Of a stretch of DNA of 64,000 nt, positions 23,326-32,952 are shown in pieces. Numbering within the stretch: position 1 is the first letter of the stretch; every line of letters begins with the position of its first letter. A model generated the notes under the pieces. It ran no database searches. It saw only the letters and a program-made list of their open reading frames with translations, and was not told the DNA's origin. The DNA lies in assembly GCA_019188255.1 (NCBI GenBank), contig JAETXT010000005.1, positions 1,612,001-1,676,000 on the forward strand. The letters are read 5' to 3'. Origin of the DNA: Verticillium longisporum. Taxonomy: Eukaryota > Ascomycota > Sordariomycetes > Glomerellales > Plectosphaerellaceae. The position numbers and the translations under genes are program-made.

Positions 23326-24591
23326 ATGGACGGCCCTGCGCCGAACGAACACACGCCGCCGGTCGACGGGCCCATAAAGGCCATCGCGGAGCCCGGCACC
23401 AAAGCACCGCGCGACTTTGCCCTGCAGCTTCGAAGAGATGTCGCAGAATTGCTGCAGCGAAATCAAATTGGCTTCCCTGGCGCACAACCTGTCAGCTTTG
23501 CCCGCAAGCACCTCGCTGAGCTGCGCAGACAAGAGTAAGCCTCGTTCCTCGTCCCTAGAGTATATTCCCTCGGAGAAGATTGAGCTAACATCCACCTCCC
23601 ACTCAGTTACTTTGTCTGCGAAAAGTCCGATGGCATTCGATACCTCCTCTATCTGACCGAAGAGGCCGGCGCCGAGACGGTGTACCTCATCGACCGCAAG
23701 AATGATTACTGGCGCGTCGAAAACCACAACCTTCACTTCCCAATGAAGGACGATGTTCAAGGATGGCACACGCGCACAATCATCGATGGCGAGCTGGTCC
23801 TCGACTTTGAGGACGGCAAGCAGGTTCCTCGCTTCCTCATCTTCGACTGCCTCGTGCTGGACGGCCAGAACCTGATGCAGCGCAGCTACGACAAGCGCAT
23901 CGCCTACGTCAAGGACGGCATCATCCGCCCCTACACCAAGCTGTTCGACAACTATCCCCAAGAACGTGCCTTCCAGCCCTTCGACGTCGTCATGAAGCAG
24001 ATGGAGTTCAGCTACGGTATTCCCAAGATCTTCAACGTCGTCCTGCCGACCCTGAAGCACGGCAACGACGGCCTCATCTTCACCTGCGTCCACACAAAGT
24101 ATCAGCACGGCACCGACAACCACATTCTCAAGTGGAAGCCGCCCGAGGAGAACACGGTCGACTGTCGCCTGCGCCTGCACTTCCCCACCGTGCAGCCCGA
24201 AGATGTCGACATGTTCGAGGGCGGCAGCGACGAGCCCTTTGTCGACTACGACAGCGTGCCCAAAGCGGAGCTGTGGAGCTTCCTCGGCAGCGGACGCGAC
24301 GGCGGCAACTACGAGTACTTTGCCGATGTGCACATTCGCGAGGACGAATGGGAGACGCTTAAGGGGCTCGGCGACCCGCTCGTCGACCGCATTGTTGAGT
24401 GCCACAAGGACGAAGAGGGCCGCTGGCGCATCCTGCGGTTCCGCGACGACAAGTCCGAGGCTAACCACATCTCGACCATTACGAGCGTCATGGAGAGCAT
24501 CGAGGACCGCGTCACGCAGCAGGACTTGGAGGCACAGGCAGGAGCGTTCAAGGAGAACTGGAAGCTGAGGGCCGCCAAGCCGAAGGCTTGA
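23326..24591 (+). CDS. ceg1: mRNA guanylyltransferase (capping enzyme alpha subunit)
   Basis: Exons 23326-23534 and 23607-24591 (72-nt intron, splitting the codon for Asp70); 397 residues. Nucleotidyltransferase motifs appear in order: motif I EKSDGIR, in which Lys76 forms the GMP adduct; motif III FLIFDCLVLDG; motif IV NDGLIF; motif V ILKWKPPEEN. A C-terminal OB-fold follows (about 270-380). The enzyme transfers GMP to the 5' diphosphate end of nascent pre-mRNA while bound to the phosphorylated RNA polymerase II tail. In fungi the triphosphatase is a separate protein, as here. The length fits yeast Ceg1 (459 residues) minus its C-terminal extension. The start is the ATG in gaacaacATGGAC, in good context. 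Confidence 0.95.
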
Positions 24592-25598
24592 GGCACTGCA
24601 GGCAAGCTCGCGATTTGGGAAGAGGGCCGAGGATAAGCTGGTGTGGGCGAGGCGTCTGGGTCACTGGCGCGATTGTATTGCATATGGCTTTGGGGACGGG
24701 GCTGGGTTGGATCAGGCGTTTTAGTCTAGCTGTGGGCATAGTCTGCCTCGAATCGACATCATTTTGCGTATTGAACGCTGTGTGATCACTGTGGTGTGCT
24801 GTGAAGATTTCACCCGCCGAAGTTAGCTTTGAGTGGCACGTGCGGCAGCCGGAAGATGGACACAAGGTTCGATGCACGCGATCGAGCCAGCCCAAACCGA
24901 ATCGACGTTCGAGTGGGCAACACGCAACTTGGCAAAGATAGCTGCCGGCGCCTTCTTCTCCCCATCAATTGACGTCGTTATGACGCTTGCAGCCGTTAAG
25001 GCATGACTCGTCTTAGACAGATGACCTCGGTGGAACGCGGGGTACGTGGGAGCTCGGTGAGGTCGCTTCGTGCTGCGACAAAGGGTAGGGCGGGGCTTCC
25101 TCACAAAAACTCCCCAAGGTCGAAACCCAAAATACGCCGACGCCATACATGTTGCAGTCACACGATTGTCATGATGAACAAGAATGATTTGAAGCAGACT
25201 GCTTTTTTCATTGTCATTGCCGTTCTGGTCCAAGATCCCTCGTAAGGGTCGTCCAGCAGCATGCTTCATGACCCATAAACACTTCGTTTCGTCGTTGTCG
25301 ACTTAATCGTTTACCTCACTTGACCTTCCAATATTGTCGTAGTCTCCGCTCCGTGTCTGATAGCCCGCCCCAACCAACTAGAGTCCTGCAGGCCACCCTC
25401 GCCTTTGCCTGGCCGTCGGCCCATCGTCCGAATCCTGGATGAAGAGAATGCGAATGAATTGCCATCCCGTAAAGGCGGCAGACCGGGGTCGTGGCAGAGG
25501 TTTGGTGTGATGTGGCGCACACAGCTCCAAGCGCTGATCATGACGTTTGTGTGGTCATCTCGAAGGAGGGGTCATGGTCGAGGTGATGTGCGAGGTGT
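24592..25598. other. Convergent 3' region between ceg1 and rpl41
   Basis: About 1 kb between the stop codons of two convergent genes. Small ORFs only; none supported. Confidence 0.4.
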
Positions 25599-25743
25599 TT
25601 ATTTGCTGAAGGCAAGTTAGTGACTGAACGTGTGTCGAGGCGGCGGCGACGTCGCTACGAGTATTGACTTACGATCGGGCTCGCATCTTTCTTCTCTTGC
25701 GCTTGAGGCGACGAACTCGCTTCTTTCTCCACTTGGCTCTCAT
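25599..25743 (-). CDS. rpl41: 60S ribosomal protein L41 (eL41), 25 residues
   Basis: Two coding exons on the minus strand, 25743-25673 and 25605-25599, joined across a 67-nt GT-AG intron (25672-25606). The product is 25 residues of almost pure Arg/Lys, starting MRAKWRKKRVRRLKRKRR and ending ARSK, matching the near-invariant eL41 peptide. The last exon carries only seven coding bases: the third base of the Ser codon, the Lys codon and TAA. eL41 is a single helix at the 60S-40S interface. The gene is far below usual ORF length limits and easy to miss. A further intron lies in the 5' UTR. The exact match of length, composition and ending makes this call firm. Confidence 0.95.
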
Positions 25744-25749
25744 CTTGGA

Positions 25750-25945
25750 CTGAGGAAGAGTATGTTAGCCAACTTGTCACGGGTGCTGTAATTGATGCGT
25801 CGCTTGACCACGCGCGCGCGCATCGCAGCAACAGAGACGTCGTCGGGGACATTGGCGCGGTGGCGAAGGCCCAATTACCCCGACAAGGTACAAGCTGTCG
25901 CCGGTGCGGCGCGGAGCTAGAGGGGTGGCGGGAATTGGCACTTAC
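25750..25945 (-). other. Probable 5' UTR intron of rpl41
   Basis: On the minus strand a consensus donor (GTAAGT, 25945-25940) and an acceptor (CCTCAG, ending at 25750) with a nearby GCTAAC branch site bound a 196-nt segment. It ends six bases before the rpl41 ATG. A leader intron is common in fungal ribosomal-protein genes. The donor is inferred from consensus only. Confidence 0.6.
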
Positions 25946-26426
25946 ATGTTGACCGAGGCGAGAGTTGTTGGTGAGGAATCAGGAATATCTGAAGCTCGTA
26001 ACTTCTGCGGGAGCTTAAGATGCCATTGGGAGAAGGGCAGGTGCCCTGTAGCGTCACGTGTGCGTCTGAACGCCTACCACGACCCCGCAGTGACGCTCGA
26101 CAGTGTGGCACTGTGCGCCAGCCCGCACCTGCCTTTGAAACTCCATAGATCAGTACTCAGGGGGGTCACGATGTATGGCGCCTGCCCCAGAGAGCAACGG
26201 TATTGCTGTGTTGCCTCGAATAGGAAGGTTCTTGCCCTTATTGCGATTGCGAGAAAATGACGAGACCCATGTGTATCTCTGCTGGTGCGGAGAGTCAACC
26301 TGGCATGTCCATCATCTAAGTGTGCAGCGATTCTTGTCGAACTCTGAATGCTAGACTTCACCAAAATACTCGTCTGCAGTCTCGTTTCCTCTCGCAAGGC
26401 CTTGTTCTCTGTCGAAACTTCGCATC
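25946..26426. other. Divergent promoter region of rpl41 and the FHA kinase gene
   Basis: About 480 bases between two divergent genes. A TCACGTG box lies at about 26054. No gene was seen. Confidence 0.4.
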
Positions 26427-28463
26427 ATGGCCCAAGCCATCGAGTCAATGTCATGTGAACGCGATGGCCGAGTTGCAGAGCTAGAGCTTGGCCGCCGTTG
26501 CCAGGAAGACACGGGTAAGCATGGCTAAATCTAGCGTCACGCGCTGGGAGCCAATTCATATGACATTCAGAAACGATACCCATATATCCCGAATCACTTC
26601 TGAAATATGGACGCGGCGAGTAGGTATTGTCGCGCCGTTGAAATAAGCTCTGTTTCTGATAATCACAGTCGCATCCGTCAGCAGCATGATCAGGGCTACT
26701 CTCGAGATCATTTCGAGTTCTACGTCATCACGTTCGATGAGTACCATCCACCACTGTGCTACGTTCGCGATCGCAGGTCTCGAAACGGAATACGCGTCAA
26801 CGGACAGCATATCGGTGACCCCGAGAGGATCACACCAGGCCACTGCCTGCTCGATGGCGATGTTATTACTGTTCCTGGTCAGCCATCTCGTGACGTGAAT
26901 GTTTCCGAGTTTATTCCTTGCATGACATTCCATTTCAAGCAGGACTACGTCTCGCTTTACGTTCCTAGTCCCATTCAACAACGGGAGATGGACTTCTTTG
27001 CTGGCCGATTCAACGTCACAGATCGCGCCCTCGGCAATGGCGCCCATGCGCGGGTTTACCTAGCTATCGAGGTGGCCACCAAAAGGCAGGTGGTTTGCAA
27101 GGTCATGAATGTTGACCGACTTCGTATGCGCGTCGACGGTGCCACGACCTTGCGTCGGTGGAAGCAAGAAATCGACATGGTCAAGCAACTACACCATCCA
27201 AACATTATCTCTTACGTCCATGCCATATATTCGCCTCATACACTGTCAGTCGAACTTTCTTCGATAAAGTTACGAAGGTTGACAGAGTTTAGGTATTTCT
27301 TCACTGAGCTGGCCACAGGTGGTGATCTATTCTCCCTTGTACAGCGGCGAGAGCTACATGGGCCACCATTTCGGGAGGGGGATGTCAAATTGATCATGAA
27401 GCAAATCGTGGATGGCGTGCACTGCCTACACAAAGCCGGGATCGTTCATCGGGACCTTAAACCTGAAAACGTTCTTCTCGTCACTCGACCGAGCCCGGAC
27501 TACCGCATTGCGCTCAGCGACCTTGGCAACTCTGCTTTCGAAGGGCCGACTAGATTGATGTCGCGAGTCGGCACCGAGCGATACATAGCCCCTGAGGTGA
27601 TCAATCAAGTCACTAACCATGCTTGTCCGGTAGATATGTGGGCTGTGGGTGTCATCATGCTATTTGTCTTGAACAGTCCAGCGACAGAAGACATTGGAGG
27701 GCTTTACCGATATAGTCAGGACCAGATCATCGATTGCATCAAATGCATTGTTGATGACTGGCAGACAACGTTGAGCACCATCAGCGTCAGGTTTCTCCAA
27801 CGGTGCCTGATGGTTGATCCCTCGAAGAGAATGACTTCGGCACAGGCTGTCCAGCACCCTTGGTTCACGATAGAGCAACACGAGAAACGGCTCGACGACA
27901 TGAAGCTTTGCGTCGAGCAATCTTGGAATGGGGATAAGAAGGTCTTTCCATGTCCCGAGGAGATTCCAGATCTTGGCCCCAAAGATATGGCAGAATCAAA
28001 TTCCAAGAGGAATCTGAATCTCCAAGAAGGAGCACAAGCTGAGGCGATTGATTCTATATTACCAAGCAGTCAACAGCCAACGCCTGCCAATTCTAGCTCT
28101 CGACTTCAAGGCTCCAGAATCGTGCGAGAAGTTTCTAGACCTTTGAAGACTGTCTCACAATTTTTCGCTGGGCATTTGAAGTTACATGCCGAGATTGAGT
28201 TTCCTCGCGAGAGGAACGACGAAGCTGTGCCGCGCCGTGAGAAGCCGGCTCAACCCAAACCAAGCATCACCATTACTGATAGTCAAGGCAAGGTTGAGGA
28301 GGTGGAGTATCAGAAGTCCAAACTCAGGGGCCATAACCAGCATTCAGCAGTGGACAGACATCATTTGGCGGTCGTCCCGCTTGCGAGGAAATTGGGACGG
28401 CAGCAGTCCTCATCGGCCAATGCTGTCCAGCGACAGTCCAAGTTGCAAAAGCGGTCAAGATGA
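26427..28463 (+). CDS. FHA-domain serine/threonine kinase (Rad53/Mek1-like CAMK group)
   Basis: Exons 26427-26514, 26571-26619, 26669-27244 and 27293-28463; 627 residues. The N-terminal FHA domain has the GR motif (LLKYGRGD), the SxxH motif (YSRDHFEFY) and the NG motif (RSRNGIRVNG), so it should bind phosphothreonine peptides. The kinase domain carries the Gly loop LGNGAHARVYLA, the ATP Lys in VVCKVMN, the catalytic HRDLKPEN and the APE of YIAPEV. The Mg loop reads DLG instead of DFG. The Ser/Arg-rich tail looks disordered. FHA kinases of this layout act in DNA-damage or meiotic checkpoints; the exact ortholog is uncertain. Intron 3 is 48 nt and open in frame. Removing it joins HTL to YFFTELATGGDLF as in homologs. 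Intron 2 (49 nt) resolves an apparent frame break. Confidence 0.85.
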
Positions 28464-28704
28464 GTAGAGACGACGAAGCAATGAGGGAACTGGCACAATG
28501 CATCATGTAAGCTGGGACAATTTGTACGCAAACCTGCCTGGGGCATACTACTGCAACCCGAATCTTAGCGATGCCCGGGTAATTGGCGAGGTTATGATGC
28601 GGTACGGGTGCGCGGTGATTCACACTGTCGACGAGGACGTAATTGTATCTTAAACATGATGCAGAAATCCCTGGAGCTCACGCTTGCCAATTATCAATTT
28701 GACA

Positions 28705-29685
28705 TCAACTATTGCCCAGCCAAAGGGTGGCATCCCGCCTACATCTCTCGAAGGGAAACTCCAGGGGCAGTAGTGGCTGGAGGCTTGACGGATTGATTTC
28801 GGCCAGGAGGGGTGCAAGCATGGCCCTCAGCTCCTGAGCCAGTGCCGTATCCCTCTTTTCCAGCTTGGCGAGATCCTCTGCGGCAGTGTTCTTCTCCACG
28901 TCTGTCAAGGGTCTCTCCCTCTCCCTCACGATCGCCGCCGCCACCTGGCCCTTCAACTTCCCGTCAGGACGCTCCTTGGCATCAGAGAAGGCGACGAGGT
29001 TGCCCCTCCTCACGACAAGGACCTGATCCACCGTCTCGGGATGTGCATCAATCCACTGCGCAGCGTACAAAAGTCCGCTGTACGAGTCGTCGTGGACCTT
29101 GATGGGTGTCAGGCGAACCGGCAGCCCGCGGCTCCCCGCCTCGGGCAGCCTCTCGTGGAAGCGCGTCAGGATCCCCAGCCTGCTGAGCGGCCTCGGCACA
29201 GCCAACACGACGACCTCGACGCGGTAGCTTGCGTCGTGGAGCGCGGCGGCGAGCGCTGTGAAGTCATCCGGGTGACGGCACGCCGACTCGATGAGGAGGT
29301 CGAAGCGTTGGTCGGCAGCGTGGGCCGCGGCCAGGCGCAGCCAGCGGCGGGCGTCGGGGCCTGTGGCCGGCGAGGCGAGAGGCGCCGTCGCTGGCGAGGC
29401 GGTCAGGGTCGCGTAGGAGGGGTGGTACGTCTTGTAGGTGTCTGCGATGATGTGGGCCGGGCTGCCGCGGAGGGCGGTCTGGGCTTTGAGAACGGCGGGG
29501 GCGAGGCGGGTTTTGCCGGCGCCGGTCTGGCCTACTATCAGTACTGCGAGGGGTCGTTGGCCGGCCTGTGTTTGTGGTGCTGGTGCCAACGAGGGGAACT
29601 CGGCTGGAAGGATCTGGGACTTGAAGATGTCGTCCGAGGTCTGGGTTGGCAGGATGTAAGACGTGAGGTCTGGCGGGGGAGGCAT
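28705..29685 (-). CDS. Zeta-toxin-family P-loop kinase-like protein
   Basis: An intronless minus-strand gene of 326 residues. A Walker A motif GQTGAGKT (about 52-59) follows a hydrophobic strand (LAVLIV). After it come IIADTYKTYHPSY and LLIESACRHPDDF, in the positions where zeta-toxin proteins (PF06414) carry their substrate-binding Asp and the catalytic-region acidic residue. Bacterial zeta toxins phosphorylate UDP-N-acetylglucosamine and block wall synthesis. Fungal members are stand-alone and their role is unknown. No partner resembling an epsilon antitoxin is seen next to it. It is convergent with the FHA kinase. GC-rich Ala-heavy codon use is somewhat stronger than in its neighbours. The family call is good; activity and function are unknown. 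Confidence 0.82.
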   Translation of the reverse strand: MPPPPDLTSYILPTQTSDDIFKSQILPAEFPSLAPAPQTQAGQRPLAVLIVGQTGAGKTRLAPAVLKAQTALRGSPAHIIADTYKTYHPSYATLTASPATAPLASPATGPDARRWLRLAAAHAADQRFDLLIESACRHPDDFTALAAALHDASYRVEVVVLAVPRPLSRLGILTRFHERLPEAGSRGLPVRLTPIKVHDDSYSGLLYAAQWIDAHPETVDQVLVVRRGNLVAFSDAKERPDGKLKGQVAAAIVRERERPLTDVEKNTAAEDLAKLEKRDTALAQELRAMLAPLLAEINPSSLQPLLPLEFPFERCRRDATLWLGNS

Positions 29686-30198
29686 GGTGCTGTAGTTGCA
29701 GGAGATTCAAATGGTGCCGTTTGATGTCGAGTTTGAAAGGTCAGTCCTTAGTGGAAAGTGTTCCTGATGTCTGGGTGCCCCTTTTCTTTATCAGTCTCGC
29801 AATGAGGGGATCGCGGGATATCTGGCTCGGCGCAAGCTTGAAGATAGTGCCTGATCGCAGCTGCAAAATTCAGGATTTTGGCAAAAGTCGTATTGATAGT
29901 CAAAACTGTATCCAAATGACTCCAGATAATTGTACCATAAAGCCTGCCTTAGAATTGCGACGTTCATGTACAAGGGAGGTTGATATTAGGGATGAAGTCA
30001 TTCCAGAGAAGGTATGATTAGCTAAGCTGAATGGTCCCTCGCCGAGATGCGACATCATGTTTTATCAAGTCTGCTTCTTCGTGAGGCCTCATCCGGACCA
30101 AGCCTTTGAACAACAACCGGTTGACGCTCTGGGCCAGGTTTTGCATCAGTCTCAGACAGCAAACCAACTCTCCTACTCGTGAGACGGACTGGTCCTCG
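29686..30198. other. Intergenic region upstream of the zeta-family gene
   Basis: About 510 bases, AT-richer than its flanks. Nothing supported. Confidence 0.4.
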
Positions 30199-31919
30199 TC
30201 ATCTTGCTCCCCGCGTCCCGCCACCCCAGTCTGCTACGCCCGTTCCAGCAGCCCCTGCCTTCTCAGCCCAATATTCATCTGAACGAATCTTGGCCATTCT
30301 GGCACGAAATCCCTCGGCTCTCGATTCTTCGCTTGGTGACAGTAGCCTGGGCGAGTCGAGCCTCGGGGTTCCAGCCATGGAGTGATCGCGCCTGGCCTTG
30401 AGGCTCTCAACCTGCAGAGTTGATACCATGGCTGGAGCGAAACTCTTGACATCGACCGCATCAACCATGAGACCACACACATTGACAAACGCCCTACCCC
30501 GAGGCTCAAGCAGCTCTTCGGCTTTGGCCTGGGCTTCTTTTTTGCCAATGCCGTGGCCAGATGCCACGTATTTGGTCCACCTAGGCAAACCCTCGCGATC
30601 AGCATCCCGCAAAACAGGGTCTATTTGGATACATGTTTCGCCCATTCGTTGACAACGCAAGCAGGGTTCCAGCTTGGAATCGCCGGGGAGGAAACGATCT
30701 TGGCTGCATTCCGTCATTTTCGCAGCCTCGCACTGGGCGCAAGGCACACCTTTCTGACTCAGGCTCCGTCTGCTTTTCCGTGAAGTCGGCATGACCGTCC
30801 ACTTGGGCGGTTCCAGGTCGACAGGGAGTCCGTCAACGTACTGCACGCGCCCAGTCTCTTGCATCCTCTTTGTTGCCGCCTTCCAGAGACCCTCTGCCAG
30901 CGGTTGAGCCAGCGCGTCGAGCGCCTGGAGCTTCCAATGCGCCTCGTCGGCAGTCTGCCTCCCCTCGCCAACGGTCTCACCCACCTGGGCCCCCTTTTCC
31001 TGCAATACCGTCAGCTTCAGTCTGTTGTGCCGCACCGTCTCCTCCTCCAGCCAGTCCGGTCTGTCGACCCGCCTCACCATGTCCACCAGCCTGACTCCAT
31101 AGTCGCCCATGGACTCAATTGTCGCCCTGTCCATGTCCATCACACACCGCGCCCAGTGTAGGTCCTCAGGAGGCGGCTTCTCTCGCAATCTTTGAAGCAG
31201 CCCACTCGACGTGTCAGCCGCAGCCTTGCTCGTCCTCAACACGACCGCCCAGTCGATGTCCTCCAGCAGAGCCCCCATCTCCGCGAGCATGGCGTCGTAC
31301 CACGCCCGCCCCCGCGCCTCGCGCGCCTCGCGCTCCCTCCTCTGCCGCGCGCGCTCCTTCTTCTCCTCAGCCTGCCTCTTCTTCTCTTCTGCCCGTCGCC
31401 GCCTCTCCTCCCGCAAATGGGCCTCCTCGGCTATCTTTTGCCGTGCCTTCTCCTGCGCTGCCTTGGTTGCTCGCTGCTGCAGGATGCTCTCGACCATGCT
31501 CATGCCTGTCCTGTTTCGGCTGCAGCCGAAGCCGGGGATCCGTGGCGTCGTGATGATGTTGCCCGTGCTTGTCATGATCGTCATGGTGCCATACGCGGGA
31601 AGTCTCGAGACTGGATCTTCCACAAGATTGGCTGACGATGCATCCTGGATAGTGCTTGCTGTTTTGCGGGGTTGACTCGTTTCGCCCGTCCGGCGGGCAG
31701 TCGATCGAGCCAGGTCATCGCCAGGACGGCGCTTCGGACCGCGAGGGGGCGTGTCTCCTTTTCGGTCTTCGGGGTTGTCTCTGTACTCGTGCGTCTCACG
31801 ACACGCCTGCCATCTGTGCCTTTCTTGCCCGCAGGTACGCGACTGAGGAGATCTGGTGTGCCAGAGCCCGTGTGCACTGGCTTGTGGCTCGGAACGGGAT
31901 CCTCAGCCTGCGATGACAT
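30199..31919 (-). CDS. Unrecognised coiled-coil protein with a Cys-rich motif
   Basis: The main frame runs from 31644 to 30199 on the minus strand. Its only start-like codon near the top is GTG (31623), so an upstream exon is needed. The best candidate is ATG 31919 (MSSQAEDPVPSHKP), exon 31919-31800, with a 155-nt GT-AG intron ending at 31645, giving 521 residues. This junction is inferred. The middle holds a long Arg/Lys/Glu/Ala coiled coil (EERRRRAEEKKRQAEEKKER). A Cys cluster near residue 380 (CAQCEAAKMTEC, then CLRCQRMGETC) resembles a zinc-binding module but does not match the classical Zn2Cys6 spacing. Similar low-copy proteins occur in many filamentous fungi. Function is unknown. Confidence 0.65.
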
Positions 31920-32952
31920 GATGAAGTATGGTCCTGCCCACGTCTCGTCGCTGCGTATGCACTGAGGTTTTCTTTGCGTTGGTTGGTCGTTTACACGGAA
32001 TATGCCAGTGTATTTTGCTTCAACCACTAGCTGTGGTGGGGACTCTGCCGCAAAAGTATTGGGTTCAATAAGTTATATAGACTTGAACCATGGACGATGA
32101 CAACCAGGAGTGATCGTTGTACTCATGCCTGTCCCCCCATTCAATGTCTGCCATGATCCATCCGGATGATTCCCGAAGAAACGTGCTGTGACCTGCAGAG
32201 ATGCTTTGTTCTTCTTGGATCAGGTCCGTGTAAGAACTTACAGGAGCATAGGTGTCGTGTACTGTATCAGCCCGATTCGTTGTCTGCGAACAAAGACCTG
32301 CCACAGGCAGCCCCGGGCCACACGAAGCAAACGTCCCAGAGACAAAGTTCTCATTGGCAATCTACGTCGGAGACCCCTTCCTGACCAAGACCACGAACCC
32401 CTTCCAGATTGTCCCTCCGTAAACCAAACTTATATCCATCATTGCCCTCTCCTCAGCCCGCGACCCATGAATGCCGAGCTCATGACAACGCTGTTCAGAC
32501 GCAACAAAGTCGCGACGCCATCCATCGCAGAGCCAAGCCTACCGTCCAACCACGGGTGCTGTGTACCCTAGTTTCCAGTATGCAAGCACATCAACGTACG
32601 CTACCACCTCGCTACGTGGGCAGCTGTAAACCCTGAGCTGAAGCTTCTTACGTACCCAGCGACGCAGCAAATATGCAGTTCAACGCCAGCCAATCTCTGG
32701 CAATACCCAAATATAAAAACACAAGAATGCAAGAAAAGAGATCCGGGGCAATGCTTTCTTGCCCAAAACGCCGGTGAAAATGTCCTGTTATCCTGAGCAA
32801 ACCTCGCTTGCTGAAGAGCCTCCACTGAGCCCATGCTAGGAATCATCCAGGGTTGGAAGAAATGGATATGAAAGTCGTTCGTAGGCTTTTCGATTTGTTC
32901 GTCGTCACATCATCTTGAGAAAAAAATAACAGAAAACGCCGACCTCCGTCGC
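31920..32952. other. Region between the Cys-rich gene and atg1
   Basis: About 1 kb without a supported gene. It holds the promoter of the Cys-rich gene and the 3' UTR of atg1, which is on the same strand. Confidence 0.4.

Noticed and set aside
23281..24468. 395-codon ORF on the minus strand
   Set aside because: Antisense shadow of the capping-enzyme gene.
26601..26670. Apparent frameshift in the FHA domain of the kinase gene
   Set aside because: A consensus 49-nt intron (26620-26668) explains the frame change and keeps the GR and SxxH motifs.
29041..29724. 227-codon ORF on the + strand
   Set aside because: Antisense to the zeta-family gene and Gly/Arg/Val-rich, as expected from its GC bias.
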